Assembly: GCA_002339355.1 (NCBI GenBank)
Contig: DDKQ01000104.1
Location: forward strand, 760-9,064
Source of the DNA: Candidatus Subteraquimicrobium carltonvillense
GTDB lineage: Bacteria > Actinomycetota > Aquicultoria > Subteraquimicrobiales > Subteraquimicrobiaceae
Direction of reading: 5' to 3'
DNA length: 8,305 nt
This document shows positions 1 through 5,322 of this stretch, piece by piece (the stretch's first letter is position 1; each line of letters begins with the position of its first letter). The notes beneath the pieces were generated by a model. That model searched no databases and had not been told where the DNA came from. It saw nothing but the letters and a program-made list of their open reading frames with translations. The position numbers were made by a program, and so were the translations under genes.

Positions 1-790
1 CGCACTGACCAGAAAGCGGCTGCACGAGACCAGAGAGAGATGGAAAGAAGGTATTGATGAGCGGGCGAGCCGTTAATTCGGTCACTCGACCACCGCCGGC
101 TTTGAGTAACCTTTGCCCTATCCTGAGTGGTCGGCGGAAAAACCCCTTCACATACTTGATGCGGGGATATTTCAAAAGGGGTCCCACAAGGCCAACGACA
201 AAATCGGGTTTAATGTTGCGGATGTCAGTATCGATCCAGACGATGATATCGCCCTCAAGAATAAAAAGACTCTTCCACAAGCCTTCGCCCTTACCAGGGT
301 ATCCACCCATTGAGGAAAGAATGTCGTAATGTGTGTGAACGGGGACACCCAGTTCTTTAGCTATTTGAGGAGTTCGATCGGAAGAACCACCATCAATGAC
401 CACGATTTCATCCAAGAGAGGATATTCATCATAAAGTTTCCTTTTTATAATCTTAATTATTTGCCCGATTGTGGCCTCTTCATTTAAAGCGGGTAATCCC
501 AGGCTTATGGAGAGATTCTGCTTCTCTTTTAAAGCTATTAGTTCAGCCAAATCGGAAAATTCATCGGAGTGGAACGTATTCTCCGCAAACCACTTGTCGA
601 CGATATCTGAAACTTCTTCCAATTCCTCCTCAAATATCCGTTCCTCCTCCCCGGCCCTCTCCAGCTCCAAAAGAGAAACGGGTTCGGGCTGGGCAGCTTT
701 GGCGATGATGATAGTAGCTTTCGTTTGCTCAGAAACAGCTCTTGGAATCGCTCCCAAAAATGAACCTTCATCCTCAAGTGAGGCACCCAT
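1..790 (-). CDS. gpgS: Glucosyl-3-phosphoglycerate synthase-like glycosyltransferase (partial at left edge)
   Basis: GpgS enzymes transfer glucose from an NDP-glucose donor to 3-phosphoglycerate, giving glucosyl-3-phosphoglycerate, the precursor of glucosylglycerate-type compatible solutes and of mycobacterial methylglucose polysaccharide. The minus frame is open from 817 to the window edge (272 codons). It carries the family pattern in order: LPALNEE, EIVVIDGGSSDRT, GKGEGLWKSL, the metal-binding DxD-like WIDTDI, GPLL, YVKGFFRRPLRIG, GGGRVTEL, ARPLIN and QPLSG. The first roughly 45 residues after the TAG at 818-820 are the end of a UspA domain (NYEVVIMGAS...ATIIIAK), so the gene was originally one fusion with the UspA module upstream. 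The start given is the ATG at 790-788, preceded at 7 nt by GAGGT (802-798), which would allow separate translation or reinitiation 28 nt after the amber. The C-terminus lies outside the window. GpgS is preferred over mannosyl-3-phosphoglycerate synthase because of these motifs; donor and acceptor specificity are not proven. Confidence 0.85.
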   Translation of the reverse strand, partial: MGASLEDEGSFLGAIPRAVSEQTKATIIIAKAAQPEPVSLLELERAGEEERIFEEELEEVSDIVDKWFAENTFHSDEFSDLAELIALKEKQNLSISLGLPALNEEATIGQIIKIIKRKLYDEYPLLDEIVVIDGGSSDRTPQIAKELGVPVHTHYDILSSMGGYPGKGEGLWKSLFILEGDIIVWIDTDIRNIKPDFVVGLVGPLLKYPRIKYVKGFFRRPLRIGQRLLKAGGGRVTELTARPLINTFFPSLSGLVQPLSGQC

Positions 791-817
791 GATCACGACC
801 TCATAATTCTTCGCCGC

Positions 818-820
818 CTA
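818..820 (-). other. In-frame amber codon interrupting the UspA-GpgS reading frame
   Basis: On the minus strand the codons read ...IENSIV-TAG-AAKNYEVVIMGAS.... The residues on both sides belong to one Usp domain and the frame is unbroken. Removing the stop would give one protein of more than 500 residues. TAG is one substitution from CAG, GAG or AAG. Confidence 0.85.
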
Positions 821-1507
821 GACGATGGAGTTCTCGATATCAACAGGACAAAGATTCAAGATTTCTATGTCTTCACCTTGATAACCAAGCTTAGCAATGT
901 AGTTTTTAAAGATTCTCTCACTTCTCTTCGATTCAGCTTTGGGGGTCTCTGGACCCTCGACGTGCATCACCGTAAGGTGGGCTTTGAAACGACGGGCGAT
1001 GGCCACTGCGATATCGAATGTGAGCTGAGCGTGGACTCCGCCCCTCAAAAGTAGAAGGATATTGCGGTATTCGCCCACATGTCCCGGTTTTACTAGGATT
1101 AGATTCTTTGGACATTCCCGAACCACATCATCGATGGTTAAATCAAAGAAGCGATTCTGACCAGTCGTCTTGCCATCCCAACCCAATATTAATAAATCGC
1201 ATTCCCTTTCGGTTGCGGTATCCATTATCTCCTGCCAGACATTGCGGGAGACCTTCACCAACGTCCTGATCTCCACATTCTCCGACTCGCCAAAGCGGGC
1301 AAATTCCCGAAGCAGCCTGCGGTAGCGCTGAGCTGGCAAGGCACCGTAACTGTAAGATAGCGAAGGTGGTACTTTAACCACCCCTAAGGCGATGAGTCTG
1401 CCATGGGAAGTGGAAATCAAGGATGAAGCAATCTTGATTACCTCCGTGGAGATGCTCTCCTTTGTGATTGGCAGTAATATTTTAAAGTTAATGTCTCTCA
1501 TTTCCAT
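818..1507 (-). CDS. Tandem universal stress (UspA) module, N-terminal part of an amber-interrupted UspA-GpgS fusion
   Basis: The reading gives 229 residues before TAG. The first Usp domain runs from about residue 5 (FKILLPITKES) to about 145, ending with the typical CDLLILGWDGK and NLILVKPG strands. A second Usp domain starts at RNILLLLRGGVHAQ and is cut by the TAG just before its last strands, which continue in the same frame beyond the stop. Usp domains are small Rossmann-like folds that often bind ATP and act in stress responses; here they probably regulate the attached glycosyltransferase (inference). I chose the ATG at 1507-1505 because AAGGTG lies about 10 nt upstream; an ATG at 1501 is also possible, and a TTG at 1531 has no convincing ribosome site. 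The gene may be a pseudogene, a two-polypeptide split, or intact with a sequencing error or readthrough at the TAG. Confidence 0.8.
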   Translation of the reverse strand: MEMRDINFKILLPITKESISTEVIKIASSLISTSHGRLIALGVVKVPPSLSYSYGALPAQRYRRLLREFARFGESENVEIRTLVKVSRNVWQEIMDTATERECDLLILGWDGKTTGQNRFFDLTIDDVVRECPKNLILVKPGHVGEYRNILLLLRGGVHAQLTFDIAVAIARRFKAHLTVMHVEGPETPKAESKRSERIFKNYIAKLGYQGEDIEILNLCPVDIENSIV

Positions 1508-1545
1508 GCCTATACCACACCTTTGATTCAATTACCAGCAATTTT

Positions 1546-1574
1546 ATTCTAACCTAAAACCTTCCTAAGGACAA
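1546..1574 (-). promoter_or_regulatory. Promoter-like element for the UspA-GpgS unit
   Basis: Read on the minus strand: a -35-like TTGTCC (1574-1569), a 17-nt spacer and a -10-like TAGAAT (1551-1546), about 40 nt before the chosen start codon. This is a consensus match by eye only. Confidence 0.45.
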
Positions 1575-1726
1575 CAAATGAACCTTTCATGAAGTGAAGC
1601 CATAAATAATGGGACATTTTTACTTTGAATTAGACCCCGAATTTTGCGAGTCTCTTTGGAAACATGTAAATCTCCTCCTGCTGATATATTCACGAATTAA
1701 TTTATCAGGGGAAGGTAAAATTCAGA

Positions 1727-1755
1727 TTGAATAGAAGTTAAATCTAGATTAACAT
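1727..1755 (+). promoter_or_regulatory. Promoter-like element for the potassium channel gene
   Basis: TTGAAT (1727-1732), a 17-nt spacer and TAACAT (1750-1755), about 44 nt upstream of the ATG at 1799. The surrounding divergent region is AT-rich and includes a 10-bp palindrome AATCTAGATT (1741-1750) inside the spacer, which could serve as an operator. Consensus match by eye only. Confidence 0.35.
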
Positions 1756-1798
1756 TTCTTTAATTTTAGGGTGAATTCTAGACCTGCGGGAGAAATAA

Positions 1799-2791
1799 AT
1801 GAGCATAATCCGCAGATTATCCTGGGCTATATTTTTATTGCTCTTCATTTTAACCATGGGGACCCTTGGCTATATACTTATAGAGAAATGGTCTCCACTG
1901 GACGCATTGTATATGACGGTCATTACCATCTCCACCGTTGGATTTCGAGAGATCGCACCCTTATCACCCGTGGGAAAAGTTTTTACCATCTGTTTGATCA
2001 TTGGAGGAATTGGAACCGTTATTTATACTTTAGGTATAATTGTGGAGTTTTTAGCTGAAGGGCATTTAACTGGTTTAATGGAGAGGAGAAAGATGAGAAA
2101 ACAAATAGAGGAATTAAGAAACCATTATATCCTCTGTGGCTATGGTCGAGTGGGAAGACAGGTGGCTAAAGAATTTTTAAAGGCAAGAGTGCCATTTGTA
2201 GTTATTGAAAATAATCCAGATACAATTCTCAAATGCCGGGAGGAGGGTTTGCTTTGTTTGGAGGGAGATGCATCCGATGATCAGATTCTAAAGGCAGCTG
2301 ATGTTGAGAGAGCAAAGGGCTTAGTAGCTGTCGTAGATAACGATGCAGACAATGTTTTCGTCACACTTTCAGCTCGGGTGCTAAATCCAGGAATATTTAT
2401 CGTTGCTCGAGCGGAACTTGAGGAATCCGAGGAAAAGCTCAAGAAAGCGGGGGCAGATAGAGTAATCTCCCCCACCGCCATTGGTGGCAGGAGGATGGCT
2501 GCCTTATTGCTTAAACCGCTGGTTTGTGATTATTTGGATGTGGTGGCGCATGGTGAAAAGATTGAATACCAGTTGGAAGAGTTAGGAGTTAAGGAAAATT
2601 CTCCCATTGCCAATGTTACTATTAGAGAGACCGGTATCCGAGAGAAAACTGGTGCCTTGATCCTGGCGATTAAAAAGGCTAGCGGTGAATTTAATACCAA
2701 TCCCTCAGCCTCTACAGTCATTGAAGCCGGTGATAAATTAGTGGTAATGGGAACAAAGGACCAACTGGAAACTCTACAGGATTTAATATGA
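1799..2791 (+). CDS. Two-TM potassium channel with cytoplasmic TrkA-N/TrkA-C (RCK) domains
   Basis: The 330-residue protein has the layout of RCK-gated prokaryotic K+ channels: TM1 at about 9-28, a pore helix and selectivity filter at 33-51 (ITISTVGFREIAPLS), and TM2 at about 61-86. A cytoplasmic Rossmann RCK domain follows from about 108 (HYILCGYGRVGRQVA, with GxGxxG at 114-119 and an acidic residue Glu137 after the second strand, as in NAD-binding folds). A TrkA-C ligand-binding domain covers about 255-330. Channels of this type work as tetramers in the membrane with a ring of RCK domains that sense nucleotides, divalent ions or c-di-AMP; the ligand here cannot be read from the sequence. 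The filter is TVGFRE rather than the classical TVGYGD. The start is supported by GGGAG at 1788-1792, 6 nt before ATG. It stands alone, divergent from the UspA-GpgS gene, which would suit a shared osmotic or ionic role (inference). Confidence 0.9.
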   Translation: MSIIRRLSWAIFLLLFILTMGTLGYILIEKWSPLDALYMTVITISTVGFREIAPLSPVGKVFTICLIIGGIGTVIYTLGIIVEFLAEGHLTGLMERRKMRKQIEELRNHYILCGYGRVGRQVAKEFLKARVPFVVIENNPDTILKCREEGLLCLEGDASDDQILKAADVERAKGLVAVVDNDADNVFVTLSARVLNPGIFIVARAELEESEEKLKKAGADRVISPTAIGGRRMAALLLKPLVCDYLDVVAHGEKIEYQLEELGVKENSPIANVTIRETGIREKTGALILAIKKASGEFNTNPSASTVIEAGDKLVVMGTKDQLETLQDLI

Positions 2792-2846
2792 GGACTGTTT
2801 TGTAAAGTTATGATAAATTTGGGAATATCATTTACTACGTGCATCG

Positions 2847-2876
2847 CCCGAATTAAAAAAGGGATCGGGATCTTTT
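2847..2876 (+). terminator. Weak hairpin that may end the channel transcript
   Basis: A 5-bp stem CCCGA (2847-2851)/TCGGG (2865-2869) with an A-rich loop is followed by ATCTTTTAAA. The stem and T tract are short, so this is only a possible terminator. Confidence 0.25.
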
Positions 2877-2894
2877 AAAGGAAGAGTCTAAGGC

Positions 2895-2922
2895 TTGACG
2901 TAAAGATTGTCGATAATATTCT
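2895..2922 (+). promoter_or_regulatory. Promoter-like element before the small cysteine protein
   Basis: TTGACG (2895-2900), a 16-nt spacer and TATTCT (2917-2922). A transcript would start near 2929. This places the TTG codon at 2907 upstream of the transcript and favours a later start for the downstream ORF. Confidence 0.4.
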
Positions 2923-2963
2923 CGGGAGTGTTGAATTTGGTGCTTGAAGATAAGACAAAGTTT

Positions 2964-3113
2964 ATGCCCAGATATTACTGTACAAAGCTTTATTGCCAAT
3001 ACCTCTCGGTGAATAAAAATGGTTGTACCAGAATTAAATGTATCTTCCCCTCGCAGATAAGGGATGAGGTCAAGCGGTTAATGGATATAGTAGCAGAAGC
3101 AGAAAGAAAGTAA
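2964..3113 (+). CDS. Small four-cysteine protein of unknown function
   Basis: The 49-residue protein from the ATG at 2964 begins MPRYYCTKLYCQYLS. Its four cysteines have the symmetrical spacing C6-x4-C11-x9-C21-x4-C26, followed by a charged, probably helical tail ending in DIVAEAERK. Two C-x4-C pairs could bind a metal such as zinc or form disulfides. There is no signal peptide or membrane segment, so a cytoplasmic metal-bound protein is more likely (inference). The same frame is open upstream with alternative TTG/GTG starts at 2928-2940, and a GGGAG (2924-2928) precedes some of them, so the start is uncertain. It has a promoter-like element before it and a good terminator after it, which argue for a real gene. 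I do not recognise the family. Confidence 0.5.
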   Translation: MPRYYCTKLYCQYLSVNKNGCTRIKCIFPSQIRDEVKRLMDIVAEAERK

Positions 3114-3167
3114 CCTGAAATCTACGCTCAAACCAGAGAAGTTTTTGTAAAATCTTCATCAAAAACA

Positions 3168-3214
3168 AAAAGATCGAAAGAGTAATATCCCGAACTCTTC
3201 GATCTTTTATTTTC
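3168..3214. terminator. Bidirectional rho-independent terminator
   Basis: The left arm (3168-3183) and right arm (3194-3208) pair over about 15 bp around AAGATCGAA/TTCGATCTT with one bulged A and a 10-nt loop. It is followed by TTTTATTTT on the plus strand, and by TTTTTGTTTTTG when read on the minus strand. It can therefore end the small-protein transcript and the convergent tRNA transcript. Confidence 0.85.
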
Positions 3215-3238
3215 CCCGAGTTTGAATAAGGTAGAAAA

Positions 3239-3315
<77 letters not shown>

Positions 3316-3347
3316 GCGAAAACAATATTAACTTATGGAACTTATAG

Positions 3348-3405
3348 GAACCGATGACCTCCCCGATTCTGATCGGGGCGAGCTACCAGACTGCTCCACC
3401 CCGCG
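3348..3405 (-). pseudogene. Truncated, chimeric tRNA-fMet remnant
   Basis: Bases 3405-3379 (minus) repeat exactly the first 27 nt of the intact tRNA-fMet (3315-3289). The anticodon arm is then replaced by a perfect hairpin (3378-3361, CCCCGAT-CAGA-ATCGGGG). This is followed by AGGTC and ATCGGTTC in the place of the variable loop and the start of the T arm. Alignment with the intact gene is collinear to within 1 nt up to the T-loop TTC. After that the sequence (CTATAAGTTCC...) cannot complete a T stem or acceptor stem. It cannot be a working tRNA: there is no 7-nt anticodon loop and no 3' half. It sits between the promoter-like element and the real tRNA, so it is probably cotranscribed. Confidence 0.75.
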
Positions 3406-3417
3406 TCGCCAATATAA

Positions 3418-3445
3418 AATATAGCACAATTTTTCCGGGTTGCAA
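3418..3445 (-). promoter_or_regulatory. Promoter-like element for the tRNA-fMet transcript
   Basis: Minus strand: TTGCAA (3445-3440), a 16-nt spacer and TATATT (3423-3418). A transcript would start about 5-10 nt before the broken tRNA copy and read through it into the intact tRNA. A second possible -10 (TAATAT) lies just before the intact gene but lacks a recognisable -35. Confidence 0.55.
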
Positions 3446-3482
3446 AGCGTCAGGGCAGCAGGTGCAGGCAGGTCGGACAAAT

Positions 3483-3500
3483 TGTTAAGATATTTTAACA
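3483..3500. promoter_or_regulatory. Inverted repeat, operator-like
   Basis: TGTTAA-6 nt-TTAACA is a perfect 6+6 dyad upstream of the tRNA promoter and of the NlpC/P60 gene. Its geometry would suit a dimeric regulator, but nothing identifies one. Confidence 0.25.
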
Positions 3501-3544
3501 GATATTTTTGAAGGAAAATGACGCCAGCTGCAGAAACTATTCTA

Positions 3545-3582
3545 AAAGGCTCCTGAACAGGGATTTACAATGAGGAGCCTTT
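3545..3582. other. Hairpin with a 10-bp perfect stem
   Basis: AAAGGCTCCT (3545-3554) pairs with AGGAGCCTTT (3573-3582) across an 18-nt loop. The T tract is too short for a strong terminator in the plus direction. It may still end minus-strand transcription (TTTTAG follows) or be a leader structure. The rest of the gene-free stretch 3446-3649 shows nothing else I can name. Confidence 0.45.
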
Positions 3583-3649
3583 ATCGTGCAAAGGGGAATA
3601 AATAATCTTGAAACGATTCTTAAGATATGAGATTGGGGAACTAAAAAAT

Positions 3650-3678
3650 TTGGCTTAGGTGTCGATTAAGAATATAAC
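3650..3678 (+). promoter_or_regulatory. Promoter-like element for the NlpC/P60 gene
   Basis: TTGGCT (3650-3655), a 17-nt spacer and TATAAC (3673-3678), giving a leader of roughly 30 nt before the ATG at 3716. Because transcription would start downstream of it, the hairpin at 3545-3582 would not be in this leader. Confidence 0.45.
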
Positions 3679-3715
3679 GGGCATGAATCATGAAAACATC
3701 TGCGGGATGTGAAAA

Positions 3716-4822
3716 ATGAAAAGGGGATTCAGATTCATCGCACTTTTAATAGTTCTGACGATTATCTCGTCTCTCTGTAGCCAAGCCTTTGCGGATCCAC
3801 AACCTCCTCAACAAGAAATGGATATCCCAGCCATTCAACGGGCAATAATTGACAAGCAATTGGAAGTGGAGCGAGTAAAGGCTGAGATAAAAGCATTGGA
3901 TGTAGAGCTGGAGATAGCCATTGAAGCCTACTTAGGTATTCAGCAGGAATTGGAGAAAACTCAACGGGAATTGCAAGAAGCGCGCTACAGGCTCGAACAA
4001 GCCCAGCGGGAGTTTGACGCTCAAAAGGACATCTTAAACAGGCGAATCAGCAACATTTACAAGCATGGCGATTATGATGTCTTAGAGATCCTGCTAAACA
4101 CGAAAAGCTTTACCGACCTTCTGGTCAGACTCCGCTTTTTAATAATAATAGGACAGCAAGATGCGGATATCCTGGCAAAACTCCGCAGACAGAAGGAAAA
4201 AATAAGGAAAATAAAGATGGAATTGGAGGCATTAAAACAGGAACAGTTGCAAGTTCGCCTCCAATTGGAAGCGAAGAAAACGGAGATCGAAAACAAGCTC
4301 GCCGAGCGAGAGCAATACTTGGCCAATCTCAATGCAGAAATTCAGAGATTGATTCAGGAAGAAGAGGAAAGAAAGGCCCGTGAACAAAGGGAGCTTCTAC
4401 AGCGGCTCCTCCAACTGGGTATAAATGGAGGTATAACCATTGAACCCGGAAGGGTGGTCCATACGGCCCTGAAGTATCTGGGAATTCCCTATCTTTGGGC
4501 AGGAGATGGTCCCGAAGAGGGTTTTGATTGCTCGGGTCTGGTTATGTATGTATTCGCCCAACATGGTGTCACACTTCCCCACCATAGTGCCACTCAATTC
4601 ACCATGGGAACCCCCGTGGAGATAGAGGAACTTCAACCCGGAGATGTGGTATTCTTTGGAAATCCCGTCCATCACGTGGGTATATATATCGGAGCTGGTT
4701 ACTTTGTACATGCCCCGAAAACTGGAGATGTGATCAGAATAACCAGGCTGAGCGAGCGCTTAGATTATGCCGGGGCACGCAGATTCCCAGCAAAACCTAT
4801 TCCGCAACCTCCCCTTGAATAA
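3716..4822 (+). CDS. Secreted coiled-coil NlpC/P60 peptidoglycan endopeptidase
   Basis: The 368-residue protein starts with a signal peptide: basic KRGFR, a hydrophobic core to about residue 20, and predicted cleavage after AFA at residue 26. Residues about 35-230 are a long coiled coil rich in E, K, Q and R, broken near 112-150 by a hydrophobic segment, as in CwlO- and RipA-type hydrolases. The NlpC/P60 catalytic domain covers about 245-358: YLGIPYLWAG, then FDCSGL with catalytic Cys272, LQPGDVVFF, HHVGIYIG with catalytic His320, and a third polar residue probably His332 in FVHAPKTG. Family members cut the D-gamma-glutamyl-meso-diaminopimelate link in peptide stems. The coiled coil usually docks to FtsEX or keeps the enzyme inactive until needed (family knowledge). 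The ribosome site is weak (GGGATG region, 3704-3709). It appears monocistronic, and no terminator is visible after it. Confidence 0.93.
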   Translation: MKRGFRFIALLIVLTIISSLCSQAFADPQPPQQEMDIPAIQRAIIDKQLEVERVKAEIKALDVELEIAIEAYLGIQQELEKTQRELQEARYRLEQAQREFDAQKDILNRRISNIYKHGDYDVLEILLNTKSFTDLLVRLRFLIIIGQQDADILAKLRRQKEKIRKIKMELEALKQEQLQVRLQLEAKKTEIENKLAEREQYLANLNAEIQRLIQEEEERKAREQRELLQRLLQLGINGGITIEPGRVVHTALKYLGIPYLWAGDGPEEGFDCSGLVMYVFAQHGVTLPHHSATQFTMGTPVEIEELQPGDVVFFGNPVHHVGIYIGAGYFVHAPKTGDVIRITRLSERLDYAGARRFPAKPIPQPPLE

Positions 4823-5060
4823 TCCATGGCATAACCCACCCAGCCCGTATCTTTGCCCCAAGATAGCCCATAGTACCATCCTTTATGAGCAGTTTTAAAC
4901 TCCAAAATGCGGAAATGAGCCCTCAGAAATAGTTATTGTCAATCGCCAAACTCCCAAATGGATATTTTTCGAGTAATTCCTGTAGATGCACCAAAAGGAA
5001 TCTGGAGATGAAGATGGAAAGAATAATCTGTATTATTAACAAGATGGGTTAACACCATGG
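4823..5060. other. Gene-free spacer with an SH3-like reading on the minus strand
   Basis: No complete gene is visible. On the minus strand, 4920-4819 reads FRILEFKTAHKGWYYGLSW then GKDTGWVGYAMDY. This resembles the second half of a bacterial SH3 domain (a WY...G.TGWV pattern). An in-frame stop lies 15 nt upstream at 4935-4933, and no start codon or ribosome site is evident. It could be a relic of a wall-binding domain gene, or chance. Confidence 0.3.
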
Positions 5061-5249
5061 TCGGGGTGAAGTGCTCCGAAAACACCCCGAAGAACGCTGT
5101 CGCGTCTACGGGGCAGGCGCAGTTACGGCCGTTTACCCCGTTGGCAAGTGAAACGAGTCCTTCGGGGCCGCTCGGGTCTCGCCTCGCTACGAAACTCTGA
5201 GAATGCTTAAGAAGTTTTCATGAGCGAGGCTCCGACACTTTCTTAAGCA
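5061..5249. other. Compact inverted-repeat-rich element, possible structured RNA or repeat
   Basis: This 189-bp block is richer in GC than its surroundings and packed with complementary segments. TCGGGGTG (5061-5068) pairs with CACCCCGA (5083-5090). ACGGGG (5108-5113) pairs with CCCCGT (5136-5141). A GTCC-TTCG-GGGC tetraloop hairpin lies at 5157-5168. GCCTCGCT (5181-5188) pairs with AGCGAGGC (5223-5230), and TGCTTAAGAA (5204-5213) pairs with TTCTTAAGCA (5240-5249). The last two stems interleave, giving an H-type pseudoknot or two mutually exclusive hairpins. It ends 73 nt before the tldD start codon, so it could be a leader RNA, an independent small RNA or a dispersed repeat. It does not match the common riboswitches, tmRNA, SRP RNA or RNase P RNA that I checked by eye. 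Strand is undetermined. Confidence 0.55.
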
Positions 5250-5322
5250 CTTACCCCTCCCTCGAATGTATAAAATGTAAACCTGACTCGTTAATAGTCC
5301 ACGTAATCAAAGGGGAATAAGG

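Noticed and set aside
131..142. Apparent frameshift in the GpgS frame near the RRPLRIG motif
   Set aside because: A recount shows five A residues (138-142) on the plus strand, which gives KGFFRRPLRIGQ without interruption. The frame is intact to the window edge.
469..806. Overlapping plus-strand ORFs opposite the glycosyltransferase
   Set aside because: The minus strand carries clear GpgS and Usp motifs here. The plus readings are low-complexity, serine- and proline-rich shadows.
2907..2963. TTG start that would extend the small cysteine protein to 68 residues
   Set aside because: It lies upstream of the predicted transcription start at about 2929 and has no ribosome site.
3446..3715. A c-di-AMP (ydaO-type) riboswitch before the NlpC/P60 gene, as seen in some actinobacteria
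   Set aside because: None of the conserved ydaO segments are present, and the predicted promoter leaves only about 30 nt of leader.
4397..4711. 104-codon minus-strand ORF within the NlpC/P60 gene
   Set aside because: It is an antisense shadow of the catalytic domain, with no start signals and no recognisable domain.
5057..5200. A 47-codon plus-strand ORF starting MVGVKCSENTPKN inside the structured element
   Set aside because: There is no convincing ribosome site, the frame lies across the stem-loops, and its composition follows the repeat. It is more likely spurious, though not fully excluded.
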